64,000 bases of DNA from the NCBI GenBank assembly GCA_009741485.1, contig CM019214.1:51610863-51674862 (forward strand), in the 5' to 3' direction. This DNA is from Malurus cyaneus samueli (lineage: Eukaryota > Chordata > Aves > Passeriformes > Maluridae). The position numbers were made by a program, and so were the translations under genes. Below are positions 1 through 12,500 of this stretch, piece by piece; within the stretch, counting starts at the first letter, position 1, and each line of letters starts with the position of its first letter. The notes beneath the pieces were generated by a model that was not told where the DNA came from, did no database searches, and saw nothing but the letters and a program-made list of their open reading frames with translations.

Positions 1-325
1 TTTTTGCTTAGAAACAATCTGATTTTGTTAATGTGATAACATCTAGATTTCATTCTTTGCTTTCATAATTTGTTATCATTCAGTGCAGATTTAATTCTTC
101 AAGAAAAACTGAACACTTTCGTGCTAGAAAGTTTCTGCAATCGCACTGTGTGCTGACTGTTAAGAATACAGTTAAACGGTCAATTTCATTTTCTAATCCA
201 TGCTTTTGCTGATATGTGAAGCTATTAATATACAAACTGCCACATTACACACTGAATGTCTCATGTCTACTCTGAATTGAGCTACAGCTGTTGAATACTA
301 ACATCAGTTCTTTTTGATGTTTCAG
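1..325 (+). other. RBM26: RBM26 intron (3' part of the intron before exon 1)
   Basis: AT-rich intron sequence entering from the left edge and ending in TTTTTGATGTTTCAG. Nothing else is recognised. Confidence 0.85.
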
Positions 326-565
326 AGAAGGGTTTCTGTATGAGAGGAGACATGTGCCCTTTTGATCATGGAAGCGATCCAGTAGTGGTAGAAGATGTGA
401 ATCTTCCTGGCATTCTGCCTTTTCCAGCACAACCCCCTGTTGTCGAAGGACCACCTCCTCCTGGACTTCCTCCCCCTCCACCAATTCTGAGTCCTCCTCC
501 TGTTAACCTTAGACCTCCAGTACCACCACCAGGCCCCTTACCACCTAGCCTTCCACCTGTGACAG
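326..565 (+). CDS. RBM26: RBM26 exon 1 (window numbering): zinc-finger end and proline-rich linker
   Basis: The acceptor is TTTCAG at 320-325 and the donor GTAATT at 566. The exon opens with two bases completing a Glu codon, then KGFCMRGDMCPFDHG. This supplies the last two Cys and the His of a C-x8-C-x5-C-x3-H finger. The first Cys must be in the preceding exon, so the intron splits the RNA-binding finger. The rest is a proline-rich stretch (PPPPGLPPPPPIL and similar), a candidate ligand for WW or SH3-type domains. It ends with one base of a Gly codon. Length is 240 nt, phase 1 to phase 1. The opposite-strand reading frame here is a shadow of the proline codons. Confidence 0.97.
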
Positions 566-3500
566 GTAATTAAAAAAGATTAAAGCCTCTTTTTAGGAGA
601 AAAAGATCCTACTTGGGCTGTACGCAGTGCAAAAGGCTGTTTGGAAGAATCCCAGCTCTATTTTAGGAAGTTGAACTATGCCCTATGGCATAGCTTACCT
701 CAAAATTACTCTTTTTGATGATAATTGTTGCAGAGTTCATTGTTGTAAAATGTTGCATGCTGAATGTGACTCTTTAATATGGAATAATATTTTTATTGTA
801 TTTAAGCAAAAATGTGGCACGGCAAAGTTCAGTTCCTGGAGTATTAATAGAGAAGTTGCCCAAAATCGACTACTGTTAGAGAAGAAGGGAAAATCCTGGA
901 AACAACAGATACTTGCTGTTTCATTAGTATTAATAGAAGTAAAGACAGTTCATGACCACATCCCATTTATACCTGAAAATATCATTTGGGGTTAATTTTG
1001 AAACTAAACTTGTAAAGTAACTAAGAAAAAATCTCCAGTTTGTTTACAGTTTCACTGGAAAATAGTTCAGCTAAAAATTAGAAGATTTATGTGTCTGGCT
1101 TTCATTTATAAAGTAGCAGTTTAGAGATCAGTTTCCTTGTGTGGTTTAAAAGCTGTTACATTAATTTTATGTGATCATCCTTTCTCACTTTTTTTAATTT
1201 ATTTAAGTTTTATTTATTTAAGTTTATTATCCCATTTGATAAAATTCAGAAATAATAGTTACTTGATATTGCTTAGAAGTTTCTGAAACTGGTTTAATTT
1301 CCTGTTGAGAGTATATTTAAGAGAGATATGAATGTGTTTATTTCAGTGTAGAGTGTAACTTTCTCTGGGTTGGTCAGTTCTGCTTTACATGCTGTTTTCA
1401 GATTGCTTGACAAGTCCAGATATCTCACTTTTTCCAAAACCTGCTCTTGTCAATGTTTAAACTTAACATCTAGCCTAACTGCTTAGCTTTGCAAGTATCA
1501 CATTACCTGTTGTGAAAAAAGTCAAACCAAACAAACAGAAAACCCCCTCAGTTTTAAGGAGAGTTCCATCAGGGTTGAAGTTTCTTCTTGGGTATTTGAA
1601 AAAATAATTTCAGTCAAGTTATTGTCATCATACAATATTTTTGTTACTTTAAAAAATATTTATTTTTTCATTTTATTTTTAAAATATAATTTGTTTCTTT
1701 GACAAGTTTTTATAGAACTTTAAAATGCTTCTGTTGGTAAGGATGAATGCTTATCTAGCAATTAAGTTTTGCTTGTAGAAAGAAGGTGTTTGGAAAAATG
1801 TTAAATGATTCAAATGCTTTTCTCTCTAATCCTAGTTCTGAGTCATTTTCTGTTGGGGTGGTTTCATGGGAATTTATGGTACAGCATTAAGTCTGCAGAC
1901 ATGGCCTCTCTGCCCCTTTTTTCTTAGATAGCCTTAAAAGCTTTTCAGATCAGGTTCCTTACGAGTCGAGTATAATTAAAGTGTAGTGGATAATAAATGA
2001 ATGCAGTGTTTTCTTTGGTTTTGACAGGACCACCCCCTCCCCTTCCACCATTACAGCCTGCTGGCATGGATGCCCCCCCAAACTCAGCGACCAGCTCAGT
2101 TCCTACCGTTGTTACCACGGGTATTCATCACCAGCCGCCTCCTGCTCCACCCTCTCTTTTTACAGCAGGTGTAGTACTGAGGCTTTGCCCACAAGGTTTG
2201 CTAAATAGAATAACATTGATTCATATTATAATGTACTTTATAGAGATTATAATTTCATAGTTTGGGAGAATAAGTTTGTACCATATAGACTGTGACAGTA
2301 AATTAACATTTTTCTTTTCAGTGTTTGTTCAAGACCGAAGTAAAATTTGCATGTAAAGTGTGAATTTTGACTGCAATGTAACATTTTAATTGTGTTTAAG
2401 CAGAAAACTTGGCATGACAGTTTTTTTGAGAGTATTCAGCTGTTTTATTATAGCTCTATCTTGCAATGAAATTAAATATTGTATTTGAAACCTTAGGGGT
2501 TTTAACTACAATTTATTTTAATTAGACAATTTCTTTGTTACCAGAAACGTATGACACAGATGGCTATAATCCAGAAGCTCCAAGTATAACAAACACTTCA
2601 AGACCTATGTATAGACATAGAGTACATGCCCAAAGACCAAATTTGATAGGACTCACATCAGGTGATATGGATCTACCACCCAGAGGTATGCTCTCAAAGC
2701 TGTACTTAGTTTAGATGGTTTTCTTACATTAATGCAGGTTGAGGAGTTTTTTCAGAGAATGTAATACTGGAAAATGTTCCATTTTTCTAAAATCTTCTGG
2801 AATTAAGAGAAGTTTAACTGAATAGGAAACTATGTCTGTAATTGATTTTTTCTTTTGCACATTTTTGCAGGTAAAATGAAATATCTTGCTAGAGTATTGC
2901 ACAGTTTACATGTAGTTGTAATAACAGGTCACTTTGTAAATCTTTTGTATGGAAACATGCTAATTTTTCTGTAGTGGAATCTTAGGATGGTTTTTGCTGC
3001 AGAAAGGAGGGACTCATTTTTATCTGGTAGCAGACAGTTCTATGCATAAGTAATCTTAACCTCACAGTTCCTGTGGCCCTAAGAAGAAGCAGCAGCACAC
3101 AAAATGAGAATAAAAGAGGGATAAAACCATTTTTAATGTGGTTTTTATTTGCATTTGTATGTATTTCTTACTAATATTTAATCTTACTATGTTTCTGTTG
3201 GTGTATTTTCAGTGAGGAGTCCCCCAGTGTGATTCCTGTTCTTCAGCAAAAGTGACTCCTTTCCCACTCCATCCATAAATCTTGCTCCTAGGTGTTAGTG
3301 CCCTGGAGTACTGTGCATTTCCTATCATTACCATTTTTTGTGTGCGCCATCTAAGAGTAGAATGGAGTTGTTAGCTGGAGTGGTGTGAGCCTCAGAGTAT
3401 TGCATGGGACATTGTGAATCATTGTGAATCAGAGCACAGTCATCTGGAGGCAGATGCCTTCTATCACACCTCTTTTGTTTTCTGTATGTGTGATGTTACT

Positions 3501-6500
3501 GTGACAAAATGAGTGCTATTAGCTATTTTGATCTGTCACAGCATCTGTTGATAATTAAGAAAAGTCTGTGACCAAGGTTTGATTCAGTCAGAACAAGTAT
3601 CATAATTTCAGAATAAACAACTGTGCTTTTCAGTGCAAATTCAGTGTGAGCAGAATACTTTTTTACAATCAAATACAAAGAAATTTTGAAAAAGTAAAAT
3701 CTTCTCATCTATTTACAGAAAAACCTCCTAATAAAAGTAGTATGAGAATAGTGGTAGATGCTGAATCCAGGAAAAGAACAATTGGTGCAGGGGATGGTGG
3801 AGTTCCTACAAAGAAGACTTGGTTTGACAAGTGAGTGATCGTTAACACAGTGTTGGCTTAATAATTGAAATTTTATGAAGCGCTTTACTGCAATCTGAAA
3901 CGTGTGTGTATCTTTTCTAAATTGCAAGCAAGTTAAACTGTGAGTGCCCTGATGGTATTAAAATAAACCACATTATACAGTGTGGTCTGTATTTGACTGT
4001 CTTCTATCAAAGGTAGTATACAGATAGATGAAATTGCTTTGGATGATACTAAGATCTGTTCCTTGAAAGTTGGCATGATCTAAGAAACAGGGAAACTGCA
4101 GTGTGATGATTATTAGAGATGACTGATTTTACTGGTGAAATGTGAATTTTTGAATTGCCAGGCATATTACTGAGAAAAATCAGGGGGTTTGGAAGGTTGG
4201 GAGAGTTTTTAAGAGTAGTGGGACTGGGGAGAGCCTTGAAGTAGCAGTGATTTGAAACAGTAGTGGCAAAATTTCATGGAATAGCTAAGAAACAGTTTTT
4301 TGAGAGAAGCAGTTTGGAAGCCAGGAAATACTGATGTGAGCACATATGTGTGAATTATGTCACAGATTTATGTGTTGGGGTATGCTGAGAATATTAGTGG
4401 AGAAGACAGCAGGTTAGGGGTGTGAGACCTGTATTCTTCTTCATTTTTCTCAAATTGCATTATTTTTTAAGTTTGCAGATCTTTGTGTCTCATACACACA
4501 TGCTTCAGTATAAGCATATAGAATTTAACATCTGTTTGCTAGTTTGCTATGGATTTCTGGCTTGATTTTTATTTGTTGCAGGCAAAATTTTAACAGAACA
4601 AATAGTCCAGGTTTCCAGAAGAAGGTGCAGTTTGGAAATGAAAATACAAAACTTGAATTGAGAAAAGTTCCCCCAGAACTTAACAATATCAGCAAACTTA
4701 ACGAACACTTCAGTAAGTTTGGAAACTTAGTCAACTTGCAGGTAAGAATCAAAAAAGGGAAGGCAGTATGCTTTGATGTAAAGACAGTGATAATTGGTAA
4801 GAGCACAATGCCAGTTGTTTTCTTCCCGCTTCTCTGAAACTCTCCATTATTTTCCTGACTTGTTTCTTAAACAAGATCTCTTTGTTTTTAATGACATTGC
4901 GATTGAAGAAACAGAAATGAAATGTTTTAGTCATCTTTTAGATTTTGAACAAATGTGTTGCTCAGAGACAAGACTTTTAAGAGACATTGTTTAAAACATT
5001 GAAAATTGATTGCAACTGGCATTCTCTCCCCATTTTCTCTGCTCTCATAAACCCTCTATTTTTGGAGATAAATTGTAAATACGAGAAACCTGTATGTCTC
5101 ATCCAGGAAGCAGTCCCTGTGATATAATTGCTTTCTAGTCCCATGGTAGCGATGGTTTGTTCCTTACAATTACTTGTGGTTAATTGAAGTCACCCAATAA
5201 GTAATTAAAAAATGAGAGGAAGGTGGTGAAAGAACCAGAGCCTGAATTAGGCTGATGTTACATATTGCAGGCTGCATGTGTAATGTCAGTATTCCATACC
5301 CAGTCACTAAGCTATTCAGTGTGACTTTTCACCATGCTGTATTGTCAACAAGTGTCAGATGCTACCTTGCATTTTACATCCCCTCTCGTTTGCACTGAGA
5401 GCTGGAATGAAGAGGTGGTGTAACAACATATTTGTGTGTACTGATACAATACAGTATAACCTTCTGTAATAACCTTCTGTGCATGTCTGAACACTGGAGG
5501 GATATTAAGTCTCTCTTGCTATTAAATATTTCTTAATCTTTTTGTATTTTACCCAAGAATATGGGTGTATTAACAGGCAGTATTATTTATTAAGGCAAGT
5601 AAAATACAGATGTGTATAGAAAGACAGATAGATACGCATATGGAGATCACAAGCTATGCTCTTCTTGCAAAGGGTATAATACGTATCTTGGCTTTTGAAT
5701 CTAAAGTAATGTGTTAATGCTTAAAGGAGGAAAATCAAAATTAACTTTGCTGTCTTTAAGTAGAACATTTACTATCTGACCCTTGCATTTTTTGTAGTAA
5801 TTTTCTTGTCTTTCAAACAACTGCTCATATTTGCAAACAGAAATGCTGGTTGAGTGGGGTTTTGCTTTACTTTTTTTGTTTGAGGTTTTTAAACTATTCT
5901 TAAAGTTTATTATCGTAAACTCAAGGCAGATTTTGAGACCAGGCCTTTCAAACAGAGTCATGAATGGGAAGTATTTATCTAATGATACGTATTGGGTATA
6001 AATTGTAAGCTTCTAAGCTTAGGGGCTAATGATTTAATCATAATCTAGACACAAATGAGAGTCCTGTGTGTAATAAATTTTGTTAATCTCTTTTAAATTT
6101 TAGGTTGCATATCAGGGTGATCCAGAGGGTGCCCTTATTCAGTTTGCCACACATGAGGAAGCAAAGAAAGCTATATCAAGTACAGAAGCAGTATTAAACA
6201 ATCGTTTTATTAAGGTTTATTGGCATCGAGAAGGCAGCGCACCACAAATCCAGACTACCGCACAGAAGGTAGAGATCTAAGTCTGTTCTAGTGTATTATG
6301 TACAACAGAATTTTTAAAACATTTTTAAGAGAATGTTAGTATCAAGTAGACTAAATCCTTTTAAAATAATGGCTACTTGATGTAATTCATTTCCAAAAGT
6401 CACTTTTCAGTTGTACATTCTTTGACCTCATATACAAGGCTCAGGAGTTAATGAGCAAGTTGAGACCGAAGGTATTTAAAGAAAGCCCTTCTGTGACTGT

Positions 6501-9500
6501 TGGTGAATTCCACTATTATCTCAAGGAAGAGTTGATGCAGCTGTCTGCTGAATGACCTCTATTTTGCTTTAATTAGTATAGGCTTTTTTTATTTCTTCTG
6601 GTGAGCGTAAGAAAGGCAGTAGTTGTATTTCTTTTCTTGAAAGATGAGGTCTCCATTTTCTTCCTGAAAGTGCTGATTTTCCCTCTTTTCTCTTCCCTGT
6701 TGAGCGTGCATGTTGTAGAAAGTGGCGGAAAAATATGTTTTATGTGGAGGTACCTATATGTATCTACAGGTATACACACATAGATCTAAGGATTTGCAAA
6801 CAATAGTGGAAGATGAGGGCTGCATTAGAGAGACTAATTTTGTAGGAAGGGTTCAGGGATATTTTTAAATAGGGAGGGAGTTGCTAATCTCTCTGATGTC
6901 TGGGAATGAATTGGAGATGTATCACAAGAGGTGCAGACTGGACATGAAGCATTTCTTCACTGAGAGAGTGGTCAGACAGTGAAACAAATTTTCTAGAGAG
7001 GTGGCTGATGGCCCCAAGCCTGTCACTGTTGAAGAGGTATTTGGACAGTGTCCTTATCAACATGCTTTAACTTTTGGCTAGCCCTGAAGTGACCAGCCAG
7101 TTGGACTAGATGATTGTTGCAGGTCTGTTACAACTGAAATATTCCAGTGTACATTTTTGGGTTGAATTGCAGGGGAAAATCTTTTGGAAGCTGGCATGTT
7201 TGTAGCAGCATAGCCAGCTTTAAAAAAAATAAAGACAGCAATTAACTCTTGTGAGGGGTAGATTTGTAACTTGTGTCATGCCAAATCAGACTTGTCAGCA
7301 GTTGTAGTGACTGGACTCAAACAGAAAAGGAACCTTGGGTTCTTCCAGGCTGTGTAGGTTGTTGACTCAGTGGCTGGTCTTGTGAAGCCTTCAAAATATT
7401 TGTGTATTCTGCTTTATTAGATTTGCCAACAGCGTGGAGCAACACATTCTGCACTTCAGAAATATGAGACAGGCTCTGTAGAAGAAAACGTTACTTAATT
7501 ATATATGCTGATGTAAAATGTGAATGACTTGGTAGAGGATTCTTTCAACTGCTGCTCTGACTTGAGAATTCCTGCTTTCTCTTGATGGTGTAGGTCACTG
7601 TCATTCAGAATCAGTGACCCAGTTTCCCACGGCAATCCTGCTGCACAGCATTTTAAGTTTCCTTTCTCTTTTTCTTTTGTGAAAAAGGCCCCGACTTTAT
7701 CTGCAAAAATGCAGTTTTAAGGACATCTATCTCACTATCTTCACAGTTATAATCCTTTGGATTTTATAGATATCCTTGAAGCTTTGTCTAAAGTAGTGCT
7801 GCTCAGAATGGTATTTTTTTTCGAAGTTTATTTTCATCTTAGCCAGAAGAGGGCAGTGAAGTACATTATTTGTATTCCTAGAGGCATTCGCTCTTACTCG
7901 AAGGATGGCTTGGACTATGCTATCAGCTTATTTGCTGATTATGCTATTCAGAATATTATTGGAGTATTAACTCTGTATTTCCAAACAAACATCTGATCTA
8001 TGTATTTGTTATTTTAAGTAGTCCTATAATTTTTAGTGCATTACCAGCTTTCTATCATACCACCTTTAGCAAATTAACCTTACTGGTTTAAGAATTAATT
8101 CCCCTTAGTAATGGGGACAGTGTTAAGTGTTCCTGCCTCACCAAGAGCAGCCATTCAGCACATGTCAGCAGACTGCAGTTTGAAGTCTGTTAATGGCAAT
8201 AGAAGACACACAGAAGAAAAAATTAACAAGGAAATTAAAATTTTAACTGCAATGCTTCTGTGTTCTTCTGCCTCAAAATATAACAGTTAAAAATGCTGAG
8301 TCAGTGAACAGGTTTTTTTTTCCATTATTCTTTCAGGAGCATGACTATTTACTTTTTATTGAAATTAATATTTGGTATCATATGTATGGGTAGTATGGAA
8401 ACCTTACACTTCATATACTATAAATATTTGTATTTTTCTCAAGTTTTCAGTTAAATAATTATGGGTTAATTAGTTTCACCTCTGTTTATGATGGCTTCCA
8501 ACCAGATTTTGTTTGTCGGGCACTGCGCACAGTCTTTTTAATTTTTTTCAGTGTAAAGTCAGTTAACTTTTAAGTTGTCCATTCAGTTGTATCTGGTCAG
8601 GCACAATTGCTTAACTACTGCTATTTCATCAGCTGGATTACTTTGGAAGGCTCTTATTGTAGAATTTTTGAAAGGATTGGAAATACTTAGGTAAAGATGG
8701 TGGGAGTCAACTGTAATAAATCATCAAATAAAAGGCTTCTGCCAGGAAGCAGAAATAATATGCTTTCCATATCTGAGGTAGCTAAAACAGGAAGCTCTGG
8801 GCTTAAAAGGCAGCATGAAGAGATTTAGGTTAAATATTAAAAAAACATTTTCTAATGCTGAAGCATACTGAAAAACTTTTGCCTAAAGAAGTTACAGGAC
8901 CTGTTTCATTGGAAATCAGTAAGAACAAGATAGATAGATACTGTCAGTAATGGCATAACTGACTTTGCCCTACAGTGGAGAAATGGATTAGGTGACCTTC
9001 TGAGGGCTATAAATATGACAGTTTGCTTGGAAGCATATTTTTCAGTCCTAAGTGTTGAATGTTTTTGTGAAAAAAAAAAGGGTTGTCAGGATATAGCCAT
9101 GGTAGGTTTAAAGATTATCTGCTGTATTTTCTTTTTCTTCATTTCCATGACTGTATGTTTCTGTATAGATTTTTTAAAATTTTGTCCAAGTTAAACACAT
9201 AGGAGATGAAAAGCAATATATTACTGTAAAAAGTGAGAGTCTTTGTGATACAAGTTTCTATTCTGTCCTTTCATAGCTAAATGGTTGATGGTGAAAGAGT
9301 TGAGAGAGGAATCAGAAGACTTCTTCATACGTTTTATTTGGTTCTAATAGGTAGAATTTAAGTTAGGCTGAGTAAATGTAATTAATAGAAATATATCAGA
9401 GTTGTTCAGTCATTTCTTAAAGCTGCAAGTGCAAAGTGGATGTTGTTGCCATCTGCACTACACAAATACTCAGCATAACAATAAATCTCATAAAGTGGTT

Positions 9501-12500
9501 ATTTTTCCCATCAGGTGAAAAGCCATTGAAAGGTAGAAGGGAAGAAGCATAAATGTAAATGTCCCTGCAGTGATTTCATTGTGTACTAACGGAAATGACA
9601 GACTTGTAGCAGCCTTTTGTTTTTAATCTTATGCTATGCTGTTTGCGGGGTTGGGGTTATGTTACAGGTGATCCAGCCCTTAGTGCAGCAGCCCAGTTTG
9701 CCTGTAGTGAAGCAGTCGGTGAAGGAGCGGCTTGGCCCAGTACCTGCGAGTAATATTGAACCTGCAGAAGCACAGGGTACCAATACAGAAGTGGCTCAGG
9801 TTTGTATTGTAAGAAATTCAGTTGCCTCTTCTTTCTGAAATAGGTTCCCTAGTTTATGAAGGTACCAGTTACGTTACTTATATAGTGCAAGTACACATTT
9901 ATTACTTCTAGGTGCATCTGCTTATATTGTTAGTGGTGGTTTTGTGTCAAGGTTTTCCTCAGTGCAATACTTGGCTTTTTTTATCTGAGCATGGTACTTA
10001 ATTTTTAAGTATTGTAGGTTTTTACATAGTTTAAAAACCAAAGCTGAAAGGGTCTGGAACTCTTTCAGTATTGTTTTGTATTGCTGGTGTAAGATTTCAA
10101 AATAAAGTGAGTTTCTATCCGAAAAACTAAAAGCTATTTTTTTAAAATGCAAATATATTTTATCTGTTAAACACTTAAAACCATTAGAGAATGATGGTTC
10201 GTATCTAGAAGTGTTTTCAGTATCCCTTAATACAAGGAAGAGTGTGACCACAGTACCACTGTGAATAATGACAGAATCTGGTGTGTTATTCCCGTTAGAA
10301 ATAGTCTCTAATGTTTTATTAAATTGGCAACATTTCATTATTAGCATTATGCCACTACTTTGGTTTTACTTTTGGAAAGGAAGACCAACACAAATCAGAA
10401 CACATTTGCAGTTTAAATTCAAACAAGTTTCTGCATTTGATGCAGATGTAATTAGTAAATATCAGATTATAAAACACAAGAACTGTAGTGTATTTAAAAT
10501 GGACTGTGCAAGTAATCCTCTGCCAGCTAGCATGTCTTGGACTTACAGAAAATATGTAATATAATCTTCGATTCCAGATTTGGCTTCATATTTGTTTTAC
10601 CCAGTTTTACATGTATATTAACTGCAAAACCGAGTATCTAAAATAAATTTTGTCAACTGTTTGAATATTTTTCTTGTTGCTTAAATGTCTGTGGTTTTGT
10701 TAGTTAAATATTGTTTCTAAATTGTTAATACTTGTCATGTACATTTGAACTATAATTTTGCTTTGGTTTCTTAGAATGTGACTAAATTATCTGTGAAGGA
10801 TAGACTGGGTTTTGTGTCAAAGCCCGTTACTCCAACAACTGAAAAGGTAAGAAAATGTCTTATACTCTCTTCTTTTATATTTAATTTCAGTAGAGGGTTT
10901 TTTTTATAAAACCCTTTGTGTCAATAGTAAGTTTGTTTGATAACTATGAATAAAATAATTCGTTAAAGATTAGTTTTAGGAAGTTTATAAAAATTCAGCA
11001 GATGGCTAAATGATTATAAGAAGAATAAGACATACTGAGACAAAAGCTGCTATTTTGTGGATTTTAATATAGCAGGTTCCTTTTATTCAGTCATAAAAAT
11101 ACAGGTATGTTCCATAATCCTGAGTTGTTTAGAAGTGTACAGAAATAAATTTTAAAAATAAATAAATTTTGACACTACATATGCTATAGAAAGCAATTCT
11201 TGTATGAAAGCAGTAAAAATGTTTCTGGACTTCTGTGCCCCTTAAAAGGTGATGCTGTAAACATCTACCCTTTTATTTGATTTTACAATTTGCAGTATTT
11301 GTGAGAAGATAAAGGTGGAAATTAATCATTATAGAAATGACAGAGAGGTAAGGTGGAAAAGGTTCATTTGAATTACTGTTACGAGTTATGTATTTTGGCC
11401 AGTGGTTCCAATTTCAAGAATAGAAAATTGTTGATGTGTTTACTACAGAAGCAAATTTTGTAATACATGTTTCCAGATCTGTTTAGCACTTCAGGAGACA
11501 GACTTCCCCAATGTTTATCACACTTGAGAAGTTTTGTAGTAGAAAGATTGCAAATTTTATCCCCTGACAGGATTCCTCTGTCTAGATACATATCTTTTCT
11601 ATTGCGAGTTGGCTTGACCTGAAATAAATGAAGCATCCACTGTATTTCCCCACACACACCCCGTCCCACCGCTTTTCAGTATGATCACTGTGGCAGTTGA
11701 TGGATTAATGGGTAAAATTCACTCCAAAGATATTTAGCATACGAAGGCAGTGATACAAAACTTGACATGGATAATATTAGTTCTAATATTAGAGAATGTG
11801 TGTTCAATTCATTTCAAGCCAAGCAGTCTTTTCTTCCTTCAATGCCTCAATGCATTGATCTAGGAATCCTGTATTTTGTTGTTAGTTTGATTAGTTCCAT
11901 TCTTGGCACTCAAAATTAGTTGCAGATAAATACCTTGCTGTATATTCCTGAACTACATTTTGCATACATAATACATGCTTACTTAGAAGTAGGAAATCTG
12001 CTTCAGCTTGCAGTTTGAGTAGAAATACGTTTTTTCCCCCCATTCTGTAAGAGTTATACTGAAACACTCTTCTACAAAGAGTAAATTCATGCTGGAACGT
12101 TTTTCTGTTGCATTGTCTTCTAGTACAGATGTGATTTTGATGAGCTGCTGGATTGTGTAGTGGATTTTTTTGTGAAACAGCAGTTTCCTTTGACATTTTT
12201 AGTAGGATTCTGAAACTTGATTTGACTTGTTTTTACCTACCACTGCCTCTTTACAAGGAAATAACATGCTTAGTTTGCAGTCATTATATTCTAAAACCAC
12301 TAGAAGTTACATGATTGACATCCATCACAAACCAGAGACCTCATGTTTTTTGTGCCTGATAGAGTGCAGGGTTTGACTAGAACTTTGCTTGGAGGTAGCT
12401 ATTTTTCCGAAGAGCAGAAGGAAAAGGTGATAAAACAGTCACTGTGAAACCTTGTAAGATCTGTATAGGGACTTAAAATTTGTGGACTTATGAAGAGATT

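Larger units (their letters stand above)
6269..9667 (+). other. RBM26: RBM26 intron 6 with two CR1 remnants
   Basis: A 3.4-kb intron. It holds two diverged + strand CR1 fragments, listed separately at about 6900-7150 and 8783-9035. The rest is unannotated AT-rich sequence. Confidence 0.8.

Noticed and set aside
245..484. Glu/Gln-rich minus-strand frame opposite exon 1
   Set aside because: Complement of proline codons on the coding strand; a shadow.
9922..10347. 141-codon minus-strand frame in intron 7
   Set aside because: AT-driven composition, no recognisable family, and overlapped by an equally unsupported + strand frame.
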